A DNA stretch of 64,000 nucleotides from an uncultured Saprospiraceae bacterium (GTDB lineage: Bacteria; Bacteroidota; Bacteroidia; Chitinophagales; Saprospiraceae), in the NCBI GenBank assembly GCA_937928045.1, contig CALFWO010000005.1:62001-126000 (forward strand). Reading direction: 5' to 3'. The translations under genes and the position numbers were made by a program. Shown piece by piece: positions 44,836 through 53,605 of this stretch. Numbering within the stretch: position 1 is the first letter of the stretch; each line of letters starts with the position of its first letter. A model generated the notes under the pieces. The model made no database searches, was not told where the DNA came from, and saw only the letters and a list, made by a program, of their open reading frames with translations.

Positions 44836-47256
44836 ATGAAGTTTATCCAAATAGCTACAGCCCTAGTTTTGTGTTTATTGCTTTCAATAGACATCAACGC
44901 GCAAGTTGTGATAAATGAACTCATGTCGAAGAACGATATCACCTTAGAAGATGAATTTGGAGATTTCCCGGATTGGATAGAGTTGAAAAATATTGGTAGT
45001 TCAAATGTTGATCTTACCGGTTTTTTTCTAACCGACAATCCTGAAAATATGGCCAAATGGAAATTCCCTTCAGTAGTGATTCCAGCCAATTCGTATCTTA
45101 TAATATTTGCATCAGGGAGAGCTGATGGAGTACAAGATCTACATGTAGATTTCAAATTATCTAGTGTCGGAGAATATATTGGTCTTTCTGATACTCAAGG
45201 AAACATCGTAGATGAAATAAAAGTACCAGAATTAAGTGCTGATTTCAGTTATGCCAGACTGCCTGATGGTATTGGCGATTTTTCATTTACAAACATGCCC
45301 AGTCCTTCATTGGAGAATTCTTTGAATGGATCTATTGAACAGCTAGCTACACCTCGAATTATTTTTGATGAATATTTCAATGCAGAAAATGCGACCATAA
45401 AGATTGATGGAGAAGGAGAGATTTACTATACGCTAGATGGTTCGATTCCTTCCGAATCTAGCGTTTTGTATACTGCATCATTTTCAATTGACAATTCTTT
45501 CTGTATTCGAGCAAGAAGTTTCGCTATTGGTAAAGTAGCTTCTGCAGTTGAAAGTCAAACTGTATTCGTAGATGTTGATCATGATCTTGCAGTTATTGCC
45601 TTAATGTCTGATCCAATTAACCTTTGGGATGAAGAAAAAGGAATTTTAGTTAAAGGACCAAACGCTGATTCCGTAGCTCCATTTTATGGTGCAAACTTTT
45701 GGTTGAATAAATCAATTCCAATGGAGATCATGTTGTTCGATGAACAACAAGAATTGAAACTTCAGCAAAAGGCAAAAGCGGAAGTTCACGGTGGGCGAGG
45801 TGCGAGAACGCTTCCACAAAAACCGTTAAGGATTACGGCTACAAAAACTTACGGACCAGATAAATTTAATTTTCCTTTTTTCGACTATAGAGATATTATT
45901 GAATACAAACATTTGGTGCTGCGAAACTCTTCGGGTGACTGGGGGAATGCGCACATTAGAGATGCCTATCTCTGTAAATATATTGAGACTGAAGGATTGA
46001 ATGTCGATGTGCCGGGATATCGTCCTGCGGCGGTTTACATGAATGGAGAATATTATGGTATCATGAATATGAGGGATAAGTTAGACGAGTTTTTTTTGAA
46101 TGAGAAACACGGAGCAGATCCTTTGAATGTTGATTTTTTAGAAAGAGATACGATTACCTTAGCTGGAGATTTTAATATCTTTTTTGAAATGTTTGATTTC
46201 GTAATTTCAAATGATTTGAGTTTACAAGAGAATTTTGATTCGGTGGGAAGATTGTTTGAAATAGGAGAAGTTACTGATTATTTTATTCTAGAAACAATGC
46301 TCAATAATTTTGATTGGCCTCAAAATAATATTAAATATTGGCGGGAAAAAAAGGCTGGAGCTAAATGGAGATATGTACTTTTTGATTTGGATGGTTGCTG
46401 CGGAAGATATCCTTGGAGCGAAGCTTTGAGAGACAATATAAACTCTAGGTTTGAAGATTATGCTGATAATTATCTTATTCGAATAATGGGTGCACTTTTT
46501 GAAAATACCGAGTATAGGAATCAGTTCATCAATCGATATTCCGATATATTAAATACAAGTTTTAGATCAGAGAAAATCATTGACTATACTTATGAATCTG
46601 CTGACCTGGTAAGTGATGAAATGCGCAAACATTTCAAAAGATGGTACGAAGGATCATTTGAAACTTGGCAAGATGTCAGAATTCCTTTTCTGGCCCAATT
46701 TTTTGAAGAACGCCCAACATTTGTTCGAGCGCAACTTCAGCATTTTTTTGATATTGACACAACTTTTCAACTTAACATTTCCACATTTCCAATTGGAGCA
46801 GGGAAAATGAAACTGAATACTATTTCCCCAGAAGAATTGCCTTGGTCAGGAACCTACTTTAAAAATATTCCTATAGATCTCGAGGTCATTCCAAATCCCG
46901 GATTTACTTTTAGTCATTGGCAATTCGATTCCGCAAATGACAATAACCCTTCATCCGCTTCATTTCAAAAAGCTTTTCAAGCAGATCAGACAATAATTGC
47001 TGTTTTTGAAGAAGAAAACATTGAAGGTGACCCAATCCTTTTTCCAAATCCAGCTACTGATTTTATTCAAATCATTTTACCCAAGAATTTTAATCCCACA
47101 ACTACCCAAATCTTTGATGCGCTTGGAAAGGAAATCTATTATTTTAAAGGATTTCAAGGGCAAATCGATGTCTCAAACTATACAGCCGGGTTATACTTTC
47201 TAAGACTATTAGGTAAAGATGGTGTTGTAAAGCAATCTAAGTTTTTCGTTGAATAA
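44836..47256 (+). CDS. Secreted CotH-kinase-family protein with lamin-tail and T9SS sorting domains
   Basis: 806 residues from ATG 44836, giving the signal peptide MKFIQIATALVLCLLLSIDI. A lamin-tail domain comes first (VVINELMSKNDITLEDEFGD, DWIELKNIGSSNVDLTGFFLTD), then a chitobiase-like segment (YYTLDGSIPS). The CotH kinase region spans about 300-640: AEVHGGRGARTLPQKPLRI, HLVLRNSSGDWGNAHIRDA, VYMNGEYYGIMNMRDKLDE, and YVLFDLDGCCG, where the DLD resembles the metal-binding acid pair of spore CotH kinases. A T9SS type A domain ends it (ILFPNPATDFIQI). The likely role is a cell-surface protein that phosphorylates or binds other surface proteins. Confidence 0.87.
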   Translation: MKFIQIATALVLCLLLSIDINAQVVINELMSKNDITLEDEFGDFPDWIELKNIGSSNVDLTGFFLTDNPENMAKWKFPSVVIPANSYLIIFASGRADGVQDLHVDFKLSSVGEYIGLSDTQGNIVDEIKVPELSADFSYARLPDGIGDFSFTNMPSPSLENSLNGSIEQLATPRIIFDEYFNAENATIKIDGEGEIYYTLDGSIPSESSVLYTASFSIDNSFCIRARSFAIGKVASAVESQTVFVDVDHDLAVIALMSDPINLWDEEKGILVKGPNADSVAPFYGANFWLNKSIPMEIMLFDEQQELKLQQKAKAEVHGGRGARTLPQKPLRITATKTYGPDKFNFPFFDYRDIIEYKHLVLRNSSGDWGNAHIRDAYLCKYIETEGLNVDVPGYRPAAVYMNGEYYGIMNMRDKLDEFFLNEKHGADPLNVDFLERDTITLAGDFNIFFEMFDFVISNDLSLQENFDSVGRLFEIGEVTDYFILETMLNNFDWPQNNIKYWREKKAGAKWRYVLFDLDGCCGRYPWSEALRDNINSRFEDYADNYLIRIMGALFENTEYRNQFINRYSDILNTSFRSEKIIDYTYESADLVSDEMRKHFKRWYEGSFETWQDVRIPFLAQFFEERPTFVRAQLQHFFDIDTTFQLNISTFPIGAGKMKLNTISPEELPWSGTYFKNIPIDLEVIPNPGFTFSHWQFDSANDNNPSSASFQKAFQADQTIIAVFEEENIEGDPILFPNPATDFIQIILPKNFNPTTTQIFDALGKEIYYFKGFQGQIDVSNYTAGLYFLRLLGKDGVVKQSKFFVE

Positions 47257-47349
47257 ATTTATTTTTCACCCGAATGGGTGTACCGCATTTGTGTTGTAAG
47301 TTTCAAATTTGTTCATAAACCTGTTGTACAACACGGCGCCATCATACGG

Positions 47350-47412
47350 TTCATAAAAGAAATTATTTTGGCTAGCTGTAATTTGCTCTGATACAATAAT
47401 TTCTTTTATGAA
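47350..47412. repeat. Perfect 18-bp inverted repeat over a start codon
   Basis: TTCATAAAAGAAATTATT at 47350-47367 is exactly complementary to 47395-47412, with a 27-base spacer. The right arm includes ATG 47408, the start of a 68-residue gene that heads the histidine kinase operon. In mRNA the hairpin would bury the start codon and ribosome-binding region. There is no GC core or T-run after it, so an ordinary terminator is unlikely. Confidence 0.85.
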
Positions 47413-47614
47413 AATTATAAAATTGAAGCCTAAAAATGAAGAAGGTAATGCCCAAAAGCAACTTGGGGTAGTCAATAAATCTTTGGACCAGATTGAAAAA
47501 ATTCTGGCAAATCATTTTAACCAAAAAGAAGATAACTTTGAATCACCTCAAACGTCTAAAAGCTCAGTGACTAGATTTATTGTTTGGTTAAAAGAAATGA
47601 TTAAAACTAACTAA
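47408..47614 (+). CDS. Small protein preceding a two-component system
   Basis: 68 residues (MKIIKLKPKNEEG ... WLKEMIKTN), lysine-rich, hydrophilic and mostly helical, with no recognised domain. Coding is supported by the 10-base gap to the downstream histidine kinase and by the absence of another candidate in the space. Its start codon lies in the right arm of a perfect inverted repeat, so its synthesis may be controlled by mRNA structure. It could be an accessory factor of the two-component pair; that is inference. Confidence 0.5.
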   Translation: MKIIKLKPKNEEGNAQKQLGVVNKSLDQIEKILANHFNQKEDNFESPQTSKSSVTRFIVWLKEMIKTN

Positions 47615-47624
47615 TATCCGACAG

Positions 47625-49625
47625 ATGTCCCTCAAAAAGTATTTGATTTTTCCCTTGGTCTTTATTGCGTTTGCATTTCAGAGCCCAGAAGTCAAAATAG
47701 ATTTAGAAGAATTTTGGAACGGTCTCTTAAAGAATATTGATCGCGGCCAGTCTGATTTGGCCATGGAACAACTCGATAGCCTATATCAGCTTTCGGTTCA
47801 AAGAAATGACACTTTTTACTTGATCAAATTTTATGAGACGGCTGGTGAGATGGCATATTATCACCAAGACTATGAAAAGAGTTTAGCATATTGTAAAGCA
47901 AATTTAAAGTTAGTTTCGACAAATGAAGATTATGGTATGCAAAGTCTTTTGAATGCTAGAATTGGGAACATTCAAAGACATTTTGGCCGCATTGATTCCG
48001 CATTTATTTACGTCTATCGTGCGAAAAATTTACTTCCAAAAATAGACCGCACTGAAAATGATTACCCTATAATTTACGTTTACAATGATTTGGCAATGTT
48101 GCATGTAGAATCCAGTCAAATAGATTCTTCAATATACTACTATTTGGAATTATTGAATATCACTCCTCCAACAGATTCTTTTCGACAACATACGATCAAT
48201 ATGAATATTTCTGGCGTGTTTAGAAGTTTGAATAACACCGAAAAAGAGGAACATTATTTGAATCAAGCATTTAAGTATTGCGATTCGGACAAGTTTGTCG
48301 GATCTAGAGCAGGTATTATGGGGATTCAAGCAGCTTTTTACAGGCGTAAAAAAGAATATCATAAAGCGTTAGATATTATTGACGAAGCTATTGCATTGCA
48401 ATTGAAACACAATAAACGATTGAAACTGAATGATAATTATTTAACAAAGGCTAGCATTTTGATTCAATTAGAACGATACAATGAAGCGAGTAAAATATTG
48501 GATGATATTTCTGAATTGGAAAAAACAAAAAATAAAGAAGTCGCTACTAGTTATTTTCTTAATAAATTAATATTAGCGATAGAAACGAATGAAAGTAGAT
48601 CAATCCCTGGTTTGTTGGCAAAGACTAAAACACTTGTCACCAATTTAAGCTTTTTGAGACCTCAGCTTGAGTATTATGGAATAGCCGCTAAGTACTATAA
48701 GAAAACGGGCAACTATAAAATGGCGAATGACTTATTAGAAAAATATACGAACACCTTTAGGGAACTGACTAATTTGGAGAGCATTCAAATCGCAAAGAAT
48801 CTTGAATCTGAATTTGAATTTGAGAAAAACAATTTAAAAATCGCTGCTTTAGAAGAACAAGAATTACTTTCTCAGAAAAATTTAGCTAGGCAGCGATATT
48901 TGCTTCTCGGAGGAGGCTTGGTATTAGGGGTGATCACCTTCCTTTCTTTTTTCCTCTTTGGACAGAACAACAAAATTAAAAGTCAAAAAGGAATCATAGA
49001 AAAAGCATTAGCTGAAAAGGACACTTTGCTACGGGAAATACATCATCGTGTCAAAAATAATTTACAATTGGTATCTAGCCTCTTAACCTTGCAATCTAGG
49101 TCCATTACTGACGAATCTGCCATAGCCGCTATTAATGATGGTAAGGCAAGGGTGAGATCAATGGCTTTGATTCATCAGAATTTGTACAATAGAGAAAACC
49201 TAACAGGGATTTCTGTTCGACAATATGTTCAAAAGCTTTGTAATGAAATATTCAATACTTATAATATACAATCGGAAAGAATTACTTTAGAACTGGACAT
49301 TCAAGAATTGGAATTAGATGTAGATACTGTTGTTCCTTTGGGTTTGATTATAAATGAGTTGCTGACGAATTCATTGAAGTATGCATTTCCAAATGAAGAA
49401 AATGGAAAGATAACCATCAAATTGTCGGAAAAGAATCAAAAACTGGAATTCGAACTGCTCGACAATGGAATTGGAATGGATGAAGAAATGTTTCGCTCCT
49501 CTGGCTCATTCGGAAATCGGTTGGTGAGAATTTTAGCCGAACAACTAGAAGGAAAGATTTTGCTTAGTAACAATAATGGAACACGTATAAAAATAATTAT
49601 TGATCATTTCAAATTAGCAGCTTAA
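47625..49625 (+). CDS. Sensor histidine kinase with TPR sensor domain (HisKA_2 type)
   Basis: 666 residues. A signal-like N-terminus (YLIFPLVFIAFAF) leads into several TPR repeats (about 30-400), then a coiled-coil and a membrane span at about 425-446 (YLLLGGGLVLGVITFLSFFLFG). The kinase core has the HisKA_2 motif LLREIHHRVKNNLQLVSSLL with phospho-acceptor H473 and an HATPase domain (PLGLIINELLTNSLKYAF N-box, LLDNGIGMDE G1, GSFGNRLVRIL). The periplasmic TPR part presumably senses a protein or peptide. Its response regulator lies 21 bases downstream. Confidence 0.92.
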   Translation: MSLKKYLIFPLVFIAFAFQSPEVKIDLEEFWNGLLKNIDRGQSDLAMEQLDSLYQLSVQRNDTFYLIKFYETAGEMAYYHQDYEKSLAYCKANLKLVSTNEDYGMQSLLNARIGNIQRHFGRIDSAFIYVYRAKNLLPKIDRTENDYPIIYVYNDLAMLHVESSQIDSSIYYYLELLNITPPTDSFRQHTINMNISGVFRSLNNTEKEEHYLNQAFKYCDSDKFVGSRAGIMGIQAAFYRRKKEYHKALDIIDEAIALQLKHNKRLKLNDNYLTKASILIQLERYNEASKILDDISELEKTKNKEVATSYFLNKLILAIETNESRSIPGLLAKTKTLVTNLSFLRPQLEYYGIAAKYYKKTGNYKMANDLLEKYTNTFRELTNLESIQIAKNLESEFEFEKNNLKIAALEEQELLSQKNLARQRYLLLGGGLVLGVITFLSFFLFGQNNKIKSQKGIIEKALAEKDTLLREIHHRVKNNLQLVSSLLTLQSRSITDESAIAAINDGKARVRSMALIHQNLYNRENLTGISVRQYVQKLCNEIFNTYNIQSERITLELDIQELELDVDTVVPLGLIINELLTNSLKYAFPNEENGKITIKLSEKNQKLEFELLDNGIGMDEEMFRSSGSFGNRLVRILAEQLEGKILLSNNNGTRIKIIIDHFKLAA

Positions 49626-49646
49626 AAACAATCTAGAAATACCTAT

Positions 49647-50255
49647 ATGGCCAAACAACGAATATTTATTTTAGAAGATGAAGCTTTAATTGCTGAAGAA
49701 ATAGCTTCTACACTGGAGTTGCTAGGCTACCAAGTGGTTGGTCGTGCAAGAAGTGCTGATGCAGCCTTGGATAAATTGAAAAGTCTGGAGCCTGATTTGG
49801 CTCTATTGGATATCAATGTCAAAGGAATTCTTACCGGAATAGACGTGGCAAAAATAATTAAAGAAAAATATAAATTCCCTTACATTTTTCTAACCTCATA
49901 CTCCGACACAGCAACATTAGAACAAGTAAAACCAACCATGCCTTACGGCTATATCGTAAAACCCTTTACAGACAAAGATTTAAAATCTACAATCGAAATC
50001 GCGCTATTCAATTATGCTCAAGATCAGAAAGATATTTTCCCAACTCAAGATAAGTTGAATGAAGAATTAGTCAATAAACTTTCCAGCAGAGAGTATGATA
50101 TTTATAAATTATTATTTGAAGGATTGACATACCAAGAGGTGGGAGATAAACTTTTCATTAGTATCAATACTGTGAAGTCTTATCAGAAAACATTATTCTC
50201 AAAACTTGGAGTAAAGAGCCGATCCGAAGCGGTAAGGAAAGTGTTCAAGGAATAA
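49647..50255 (+). CDS. Response regulator with receiver and LuxR-type DNA-binding domains
   Basis: 202 residues. The receiver (1-120) has the acidic pair D11/E12, phospho-acceptor D55 in LALLDIN, T83/S84 in FLTSYSD and K105 in YIVKPFT. The LuxR-type helix-turn-helix follows at about 140-200 (LSSREYDIYKLLFEGLTYQEVGDKLFISINTVKSYQKTLFSKLGV). It is the partner of the upstream TPR histidine kinase and probably a transcription factor; targets are not evident. A strong terminator follows its stop. Confidence 0.93.
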   Translation: MAKQRIFILEDEALIAEEIASTLELLGYQVVGRARSADAALDKLKSLEPDLALLDINVKGILTGIDVAKIIKEKYKFPYIFLTSYSDTATLEQVKPTMPYGYIVKPFTDKDLKSTIEIALFNYAQDQKDIFPTQDKLNEELVNKLSSREYDIYKLLFEGLTYQEVGDKLFISINTVKSYQKTLFSKLGVKSRSEAVRKVFKE

Positions 50256-50286
50256 ATCGAGGAAATTTCATCTAAGAATATGGATA

Positions 50287-50326
50287 AAAAAAGAGCTATT
50301 TGGTGTTGACCAAATAGCTCTTTTTT
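50287..50326. terminator. Bidirectional intrinsic terminator
   Basis: An 18-bp perfect stem (50287-50304 with 50309-50326) and a GTTG loop, with six A at one end and six T at the other. It lies between the response regulator (ends 50255) and the convergent gene ending at 50344, and can serve both. Confidence 0.92.
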
Positions 50327-50343
50327 CTAATCTAATATAGAGT

Positions 50344-51057
50344 TTATTGAGGCCGTCCAATGTCACTAATATTCTGTGATCCGCTATGTTGGTGACCACT
50401 ATTGTCATGTCCTTGCGGTGGAGCTTGCAAGATCTGCTCTTCGGGCATTCCCAGCATGCCGTTCGGAATGAACGAAAGTACGATCAACAAACCAAGTAGT
50501 CCACTCAGGATTGTTTTTATCAAAGAAGAATTATAGCTCGGCGCTTTTTCTTTTACAATTAGTACCGCATCATCGGCAATAAAAACATTGTTTTCCTCTA
50601 AAATTCTCTTAGACTCAGCAAAAGACTCGTGGTCATATAATCCGTCCACAGTCATAAACATATTCATTGAGTCAGGATTGAAATGAGTATCCTTGATAAT
50701 AACATGAGCCGGAGGGGGTCGATTATTTATTGTGTCAAAATCAGATATCTGGCTTAGGGAATAAACTGGATAAGAGGCCTCTAGTATTCTACCGCTTTCA
50801 TTTTCTTTAGCAACATAAGAGTCGCTTAATAATGCCAATTCTTTTAACTTTAAATATCTTGGAATTTCACTTTTGGGTAATTCCATAAGCTCATCCACTG
50901 TCATGGCTTCAGTGTCGCTCGAAGAGGATAAAAACATAAGATCCTTAGCCGAGCCTGAGAAAAACATAAAAGCTAATCCAATACCTATTATCCGATAGAT
51001 AAAACCAAATCGCTTTAGAATGCCCAAAATTGGAGAAAGAAATGATAAGAATTTCAT
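50344..51057 (-). CDS. Two-span membrane protein with His-rich tail, downstream of the channel gene
   Basis: 237 residues, no recognised family. One membrane span near the N-terminus (IYRIIGIGLAFMFFSG, about 20-36), a soluble central part of about 140 residues, a second span at about 183-203 (TILSGLLGLLIVLSFI), and a Gln/His/Gly-rich tail (GHDNSGHQHSGSQN). The topology puts the central part outside the cytoplasm. It reads in the same direction as the CASTOR/POLLUX-like channel gene and starts 49 bases after it, so it may be an accessory subunit; the His-rich tail could bind metal ions. Confidence 0.65.
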   Translation of the reverse strand: MKFLSFLSPILGILKRFGFIYRIIGIGLAFMFFSGSAKDLMFLSSSSDTEAMTVDELMELPKSEIPRYLKLKELALLSDSYVAKENESGRILEASYPVYSLSQISDFDTINNRPPPAHVIIKDTHFNPDSMNMFMTVDGLYDHESFAESKRILEENNVFIADDAVLIVKEKAPSYNSSLIKTILSGLLGLLIVLSFIPNGMLGMPEEQILQAPPQGHDNSGHQHSGSQNISDIGRPQ

Positions 51058-51106
51058 TGATTTTCGTTTAGTTTGTTTCTGTTATTAAATGGAAGATAGT
51101 TAAATT

Positions 51107-53041
51107 TTATAACTCATCTTCAGATAGCACTACCAGAAAATCATTTTCAGTAATTTCAATGGCTTCATCTTTGGGTATATTCAATCGAACGCCAAAGTTG
51201 TCATCCATGTCTTTCATTTGATCTCCTTTTCTAATCCCTAAACAAATTTCTTCTCGTTTATTAGCAATACCCATGGCATCAGCAAATCGTATTTTTTGAG
51301 GGAAACTATCAAAGTACAAGTCGGCTGGTTTGATGTAAATTTCACTGCCATCTTCTGAAAATATATCATCATAGAACATCTTAATCTTAGGTTCCTCACT
51401 TAATTGAGCAAGAACCATCGTTATCAATCTATTACTAATGATAAAATCATCAACGGCAGTTTGATTAATCAATTGTTGATTTTCGGAATTCAATACTTGC
51501 GTCATGATCTTTGGAGCAGATTTTCCCTTGACCATTCCTCTCAATAACAATAAAATAATTAAGGTATCCGAATCAACTTTATCAGCATTACTAATATTTG
51601 GATGCTGAGATAAGATCAATAAATTTTCATATTGAGAAGGATCGATTTCTTCGAGATCTTCTCTTCTCATAGGATTTTTATCAATCAGATTGATTCTTAA
51701 ATCTGGGTAATCTTCCTGCAATTGTTTGACCTTCGATTTCATAGTATCATTTGGTTCATGATACATTATGTCGAATCGAGAATTTTCTAAAAGATACTCT
51801 CCTGCTTCATCAATGATAACATCGGCAACGGAGTGCCAACCAAGAATCAAAGTAGCCTTTTCAGTTTTCTCCAGCCGCTTGTCTACTAAGTTCAAATCTT
51901 TAGGCGTATAAAGTTGATTTTCTTTGTAATCTATTGTAGAATCATCTTCCGCAAAAATGATTACCTCGTCCTCTTTTTTCATTTTACGATCTATCGGCGG
52001 CCGCAAAACCAAACCTTCTTCTTCATTGTAAATACCCAAAGGAATACCATCTTCAAAGTGGAAAGCTAAATCGAAAAAATTAACATCGCCCCAATCGCCT
52101 TCTGTAAAATAAACTTCACCGCCATCGAACGATAACATTTCGTTGTAAACCAATTGTAATCCACTAGTCAACGATGTTTGCATCATAAGTTTTCCCATGA
52201 TGGTCCAAGTATCTAAAGTGATCATGTTGTCATCGTCAAAGTACTCGATGATTTTTCTTTTCTCCTCTGAAAACACTTCAGAAATTACCGGTGTATCACT
52301 TTCTGAATCCTGGCAAGCTTTAATCGCCATGATGGACTTAATGGCCTGTACATCTGAATCCAGTTTTTCTTCATCAGATGCATTTTCTGAACACTTTGCC
52401 AAAATTATTACAGACTTTGCTGTAGTAATATTGATCCGATTTAATTCCGTGATGTTAGAGGAGTTTCCATTTGTAAATATAATCTCAGTAGTTAGCGTGT
52501 CGGGCAATCTTTTCGCAATCAAATCTTCCATTTCCTCTTTGGGATGTTCTGCAAGGATGACCACACATCCCCGCTTTTCACTTTCGTTTGCCAGGATGAT
52601 CTCACGAATAATATCAACCACACGATCGTTCCAACCTAAGATTACAGTATGGCCTTTTTCTAAAACCTTTCCCCTTGCCTTTCGAAAGTTGTAAAGCAAT
52701 TGATTAATAGAAGAAGTGATGAATGCAATCAACATCGAGAGAATGATTACACCGGTAAATCCTGCAAGAATCGTTGTAATTTTTAAGAACGCTGGAGAAT
52801 CGGTATCTCGTCCCATACTTCCCGGAGAGGTCATTTCTAAAAAGATTAACCATATGTGATCGCCAAAATCACCTAAGTATTGCATCTCAGGAAAAATCAA
52901 AAGAATCAAATATCTGATCGCTATAATTAGTGCAAAACCGGAAAGAAAGACAATCAATAAACTTTTAAAAATGGAGGAACCTCCTTTGTTCAAAAAGCGC
53001 TCGAAACGATAGGCCATGCGCTGTCGAAAATTAGTTTTCAT
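51107..53041 (-). CDS. CASTOR/POLLUX-type ion channel with two RCK-like domains
   Basis: 644 residues. Two membrane segments at about 24-48 and 82-113 flank a pore-like stretch (FGDHIWLIFLEMTSPGSMGRD). The cytoplasmic part has paired Rossmann/RCK-like domains (KGHTVILGWNDRVVDIIREII near 129, KATLILGWHSVADVIIDEAG near 388) and the family sequence AKSVIILAKCSENASDEEKLDSDVQAIKSIMA. This is the plant CASTOR/POLLUX/SYM8 family, which also occurs in bacteria. The family passes cations, with calcium gating shown for plant members. Ion selectivity here is not readable. Confidence 0.88.
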   Translation of the reverse strand: MKTNFRQRMAYRFERFLNKGGSSIFKSLLIVFLSGFALIIAIRYLILLIFPEMQYLGDFGDHIWLIFLEMTSPGSMGRDTDSPAFLKITTILAGFTGVIILSMLIAFITSSINQLLYNFRKARGKVLEKGHTVILGWNDRVVDIIREIILANESEKRGCVVILAEHPKEEMEDLIAKRLPDTLTTEIIFTNGNSSNITELNRINITTAKSVIILAKCSENASDEEKLDSDVQAIKSIMAIKACQDSESDTPVISEVFSEEKRKIIEYFDDDNMITLDTWTIMGKLMMQTSLTSGLQLVYNEMLSFDGGEVYFTEGDWGDVNFFDLAFHFEDGIPLGIYNEEEGLVLRPPIDRKMKKEDEVIIFAEDDSTIDYKENQLYTPKDLNLVDKRLEKTEKATLILGWHSVADVIIDEAGEYLLENSRFDIMYHEPNDTMKSKVKQLQEDYPDLRINLIDKNPMRREDLEEIDPSQYENLLILSQHPNISNADKVDSDTLIILLLLRGMVKGKSAPKIMTQVLNSENQQLINQTAVDDFIISNRLITMVLAQLSEEPKIKMFYDDIFSEDGSEIYIKPADLYFDSFPQKIRFADAMGIANKREEICLGIRKGDQMKDMDDNFGVRLNIPKDEAIEITENDFLVVLSEDEL

Positions 53042-53154
53042 ATAGTTTTCGTTTTTCTTGAGGACTAAAGATAATAAAATGATTTAGAGCGCTAATCAAT
53101 ACGAAGTAGTAGGAATTATGTTCAACAGAGCTATGGTTACAATAATTATTTGGG

Positions 53155-53292
53155 TGTCGCCTAACGGCCGGGCTGTCCACGGTTTCGCCATTCACCTGCC
53201 TTATTAGACAGGAAGGCTCATCTCGACACGAAGTGATCGAGATGCTGACTCAGCACCATTACCATCCCTGACACGAGGGCACTGGCGGATGA
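53155..53292. other. GC-rich, hairpin-dense intergenic block of unknown nature
   Basis: GC content over 53161-53290 is 73 of 130 bases (56%), against AT-rich DNA on both sides. It contains several hairpins: GCCTT/AAGGC (53198-53217); an 11-bp stem with GAA loop and one bulged A (53219-53244); TGCTGA/TCAGCA (53243-53255); and CCCT/AGGG (53266-53279). No frame with coding character was found. A structured RNA or a remnant of a repeat element are both possible. Confidence 0.55.
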
Positions 53293-53305
53293 TATTTTTG
53301 ACTCA

Positions 53306-53602
53306 ATGGAAGTCCTTGATAATTTGATTATTTTTAGGAAAACAATTTTTGAAATGGAGTATAAAATTTATGTTGGAACCGTAATTAAAATTAAAAACGG
53401 TTTCATGCAAGGTTATTTTAAGATTATGTATTGCGGGATGATCAATAACGAAACATTCGTGCTTTCTCCATTTGTGTCTAAGGGCTATCAAGGTTTTAGC
53501 CCTAACATTTACTACGAAATAGATTCAACGGTTATTCAAATATTCAACAGAGAATTTGACGTAATTGAAGTTACTCGGGACTACATCATAATTGGAGACT
53601 GA
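53306..53602 (+). CDS. Small protein of unknown function
   Basis: 98 residues from ATG 53306, or 82 from an internal ATG at 53354. The sequence is rich in beta-forming residues (YKIYVGTVIKIKNGFMQGYFKIMYCG, FDVIEVTRDYIIIGD) and contains no signal peptide or membrane span. No family recognised. It follows the GC-rich block directly and is convergent with the lyase gene, with three bases between the stops, so it lies in a spot that may have taken up foreign DNA. Confidence 0.5.
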   Translation: MEVLDNLIIFRKTIFEMEYKIYVGTVIKIKNGFMQGYFKIMYCGMINNETFVLSPFVSKGYQGFSPNIYYEIDSTVIQIFNREFDVIEVTRDYIIIGD

Positions 53603-53605
53603 TAA

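Noticed and set aside
47267-47280. CACCC-GAAT-GGGTG hairpin as terminator of the CotH gene
   Set aside because: The stem is only five base pairs and has no T-run on its 3' side in the direction of transcription.
47350-47412. Inverted repeat as an invertible (phase-variable) promoter
   Set aside because: The 27-base spacer is too short for a full -33/-7 promoter, and no recombinase gene is nearby.
53159-53165. GCCTAAC as half of an integron attC site
   Set aside because: No matching GTTRRRY partner was found at the required distance on either strand, and no integrase is present.
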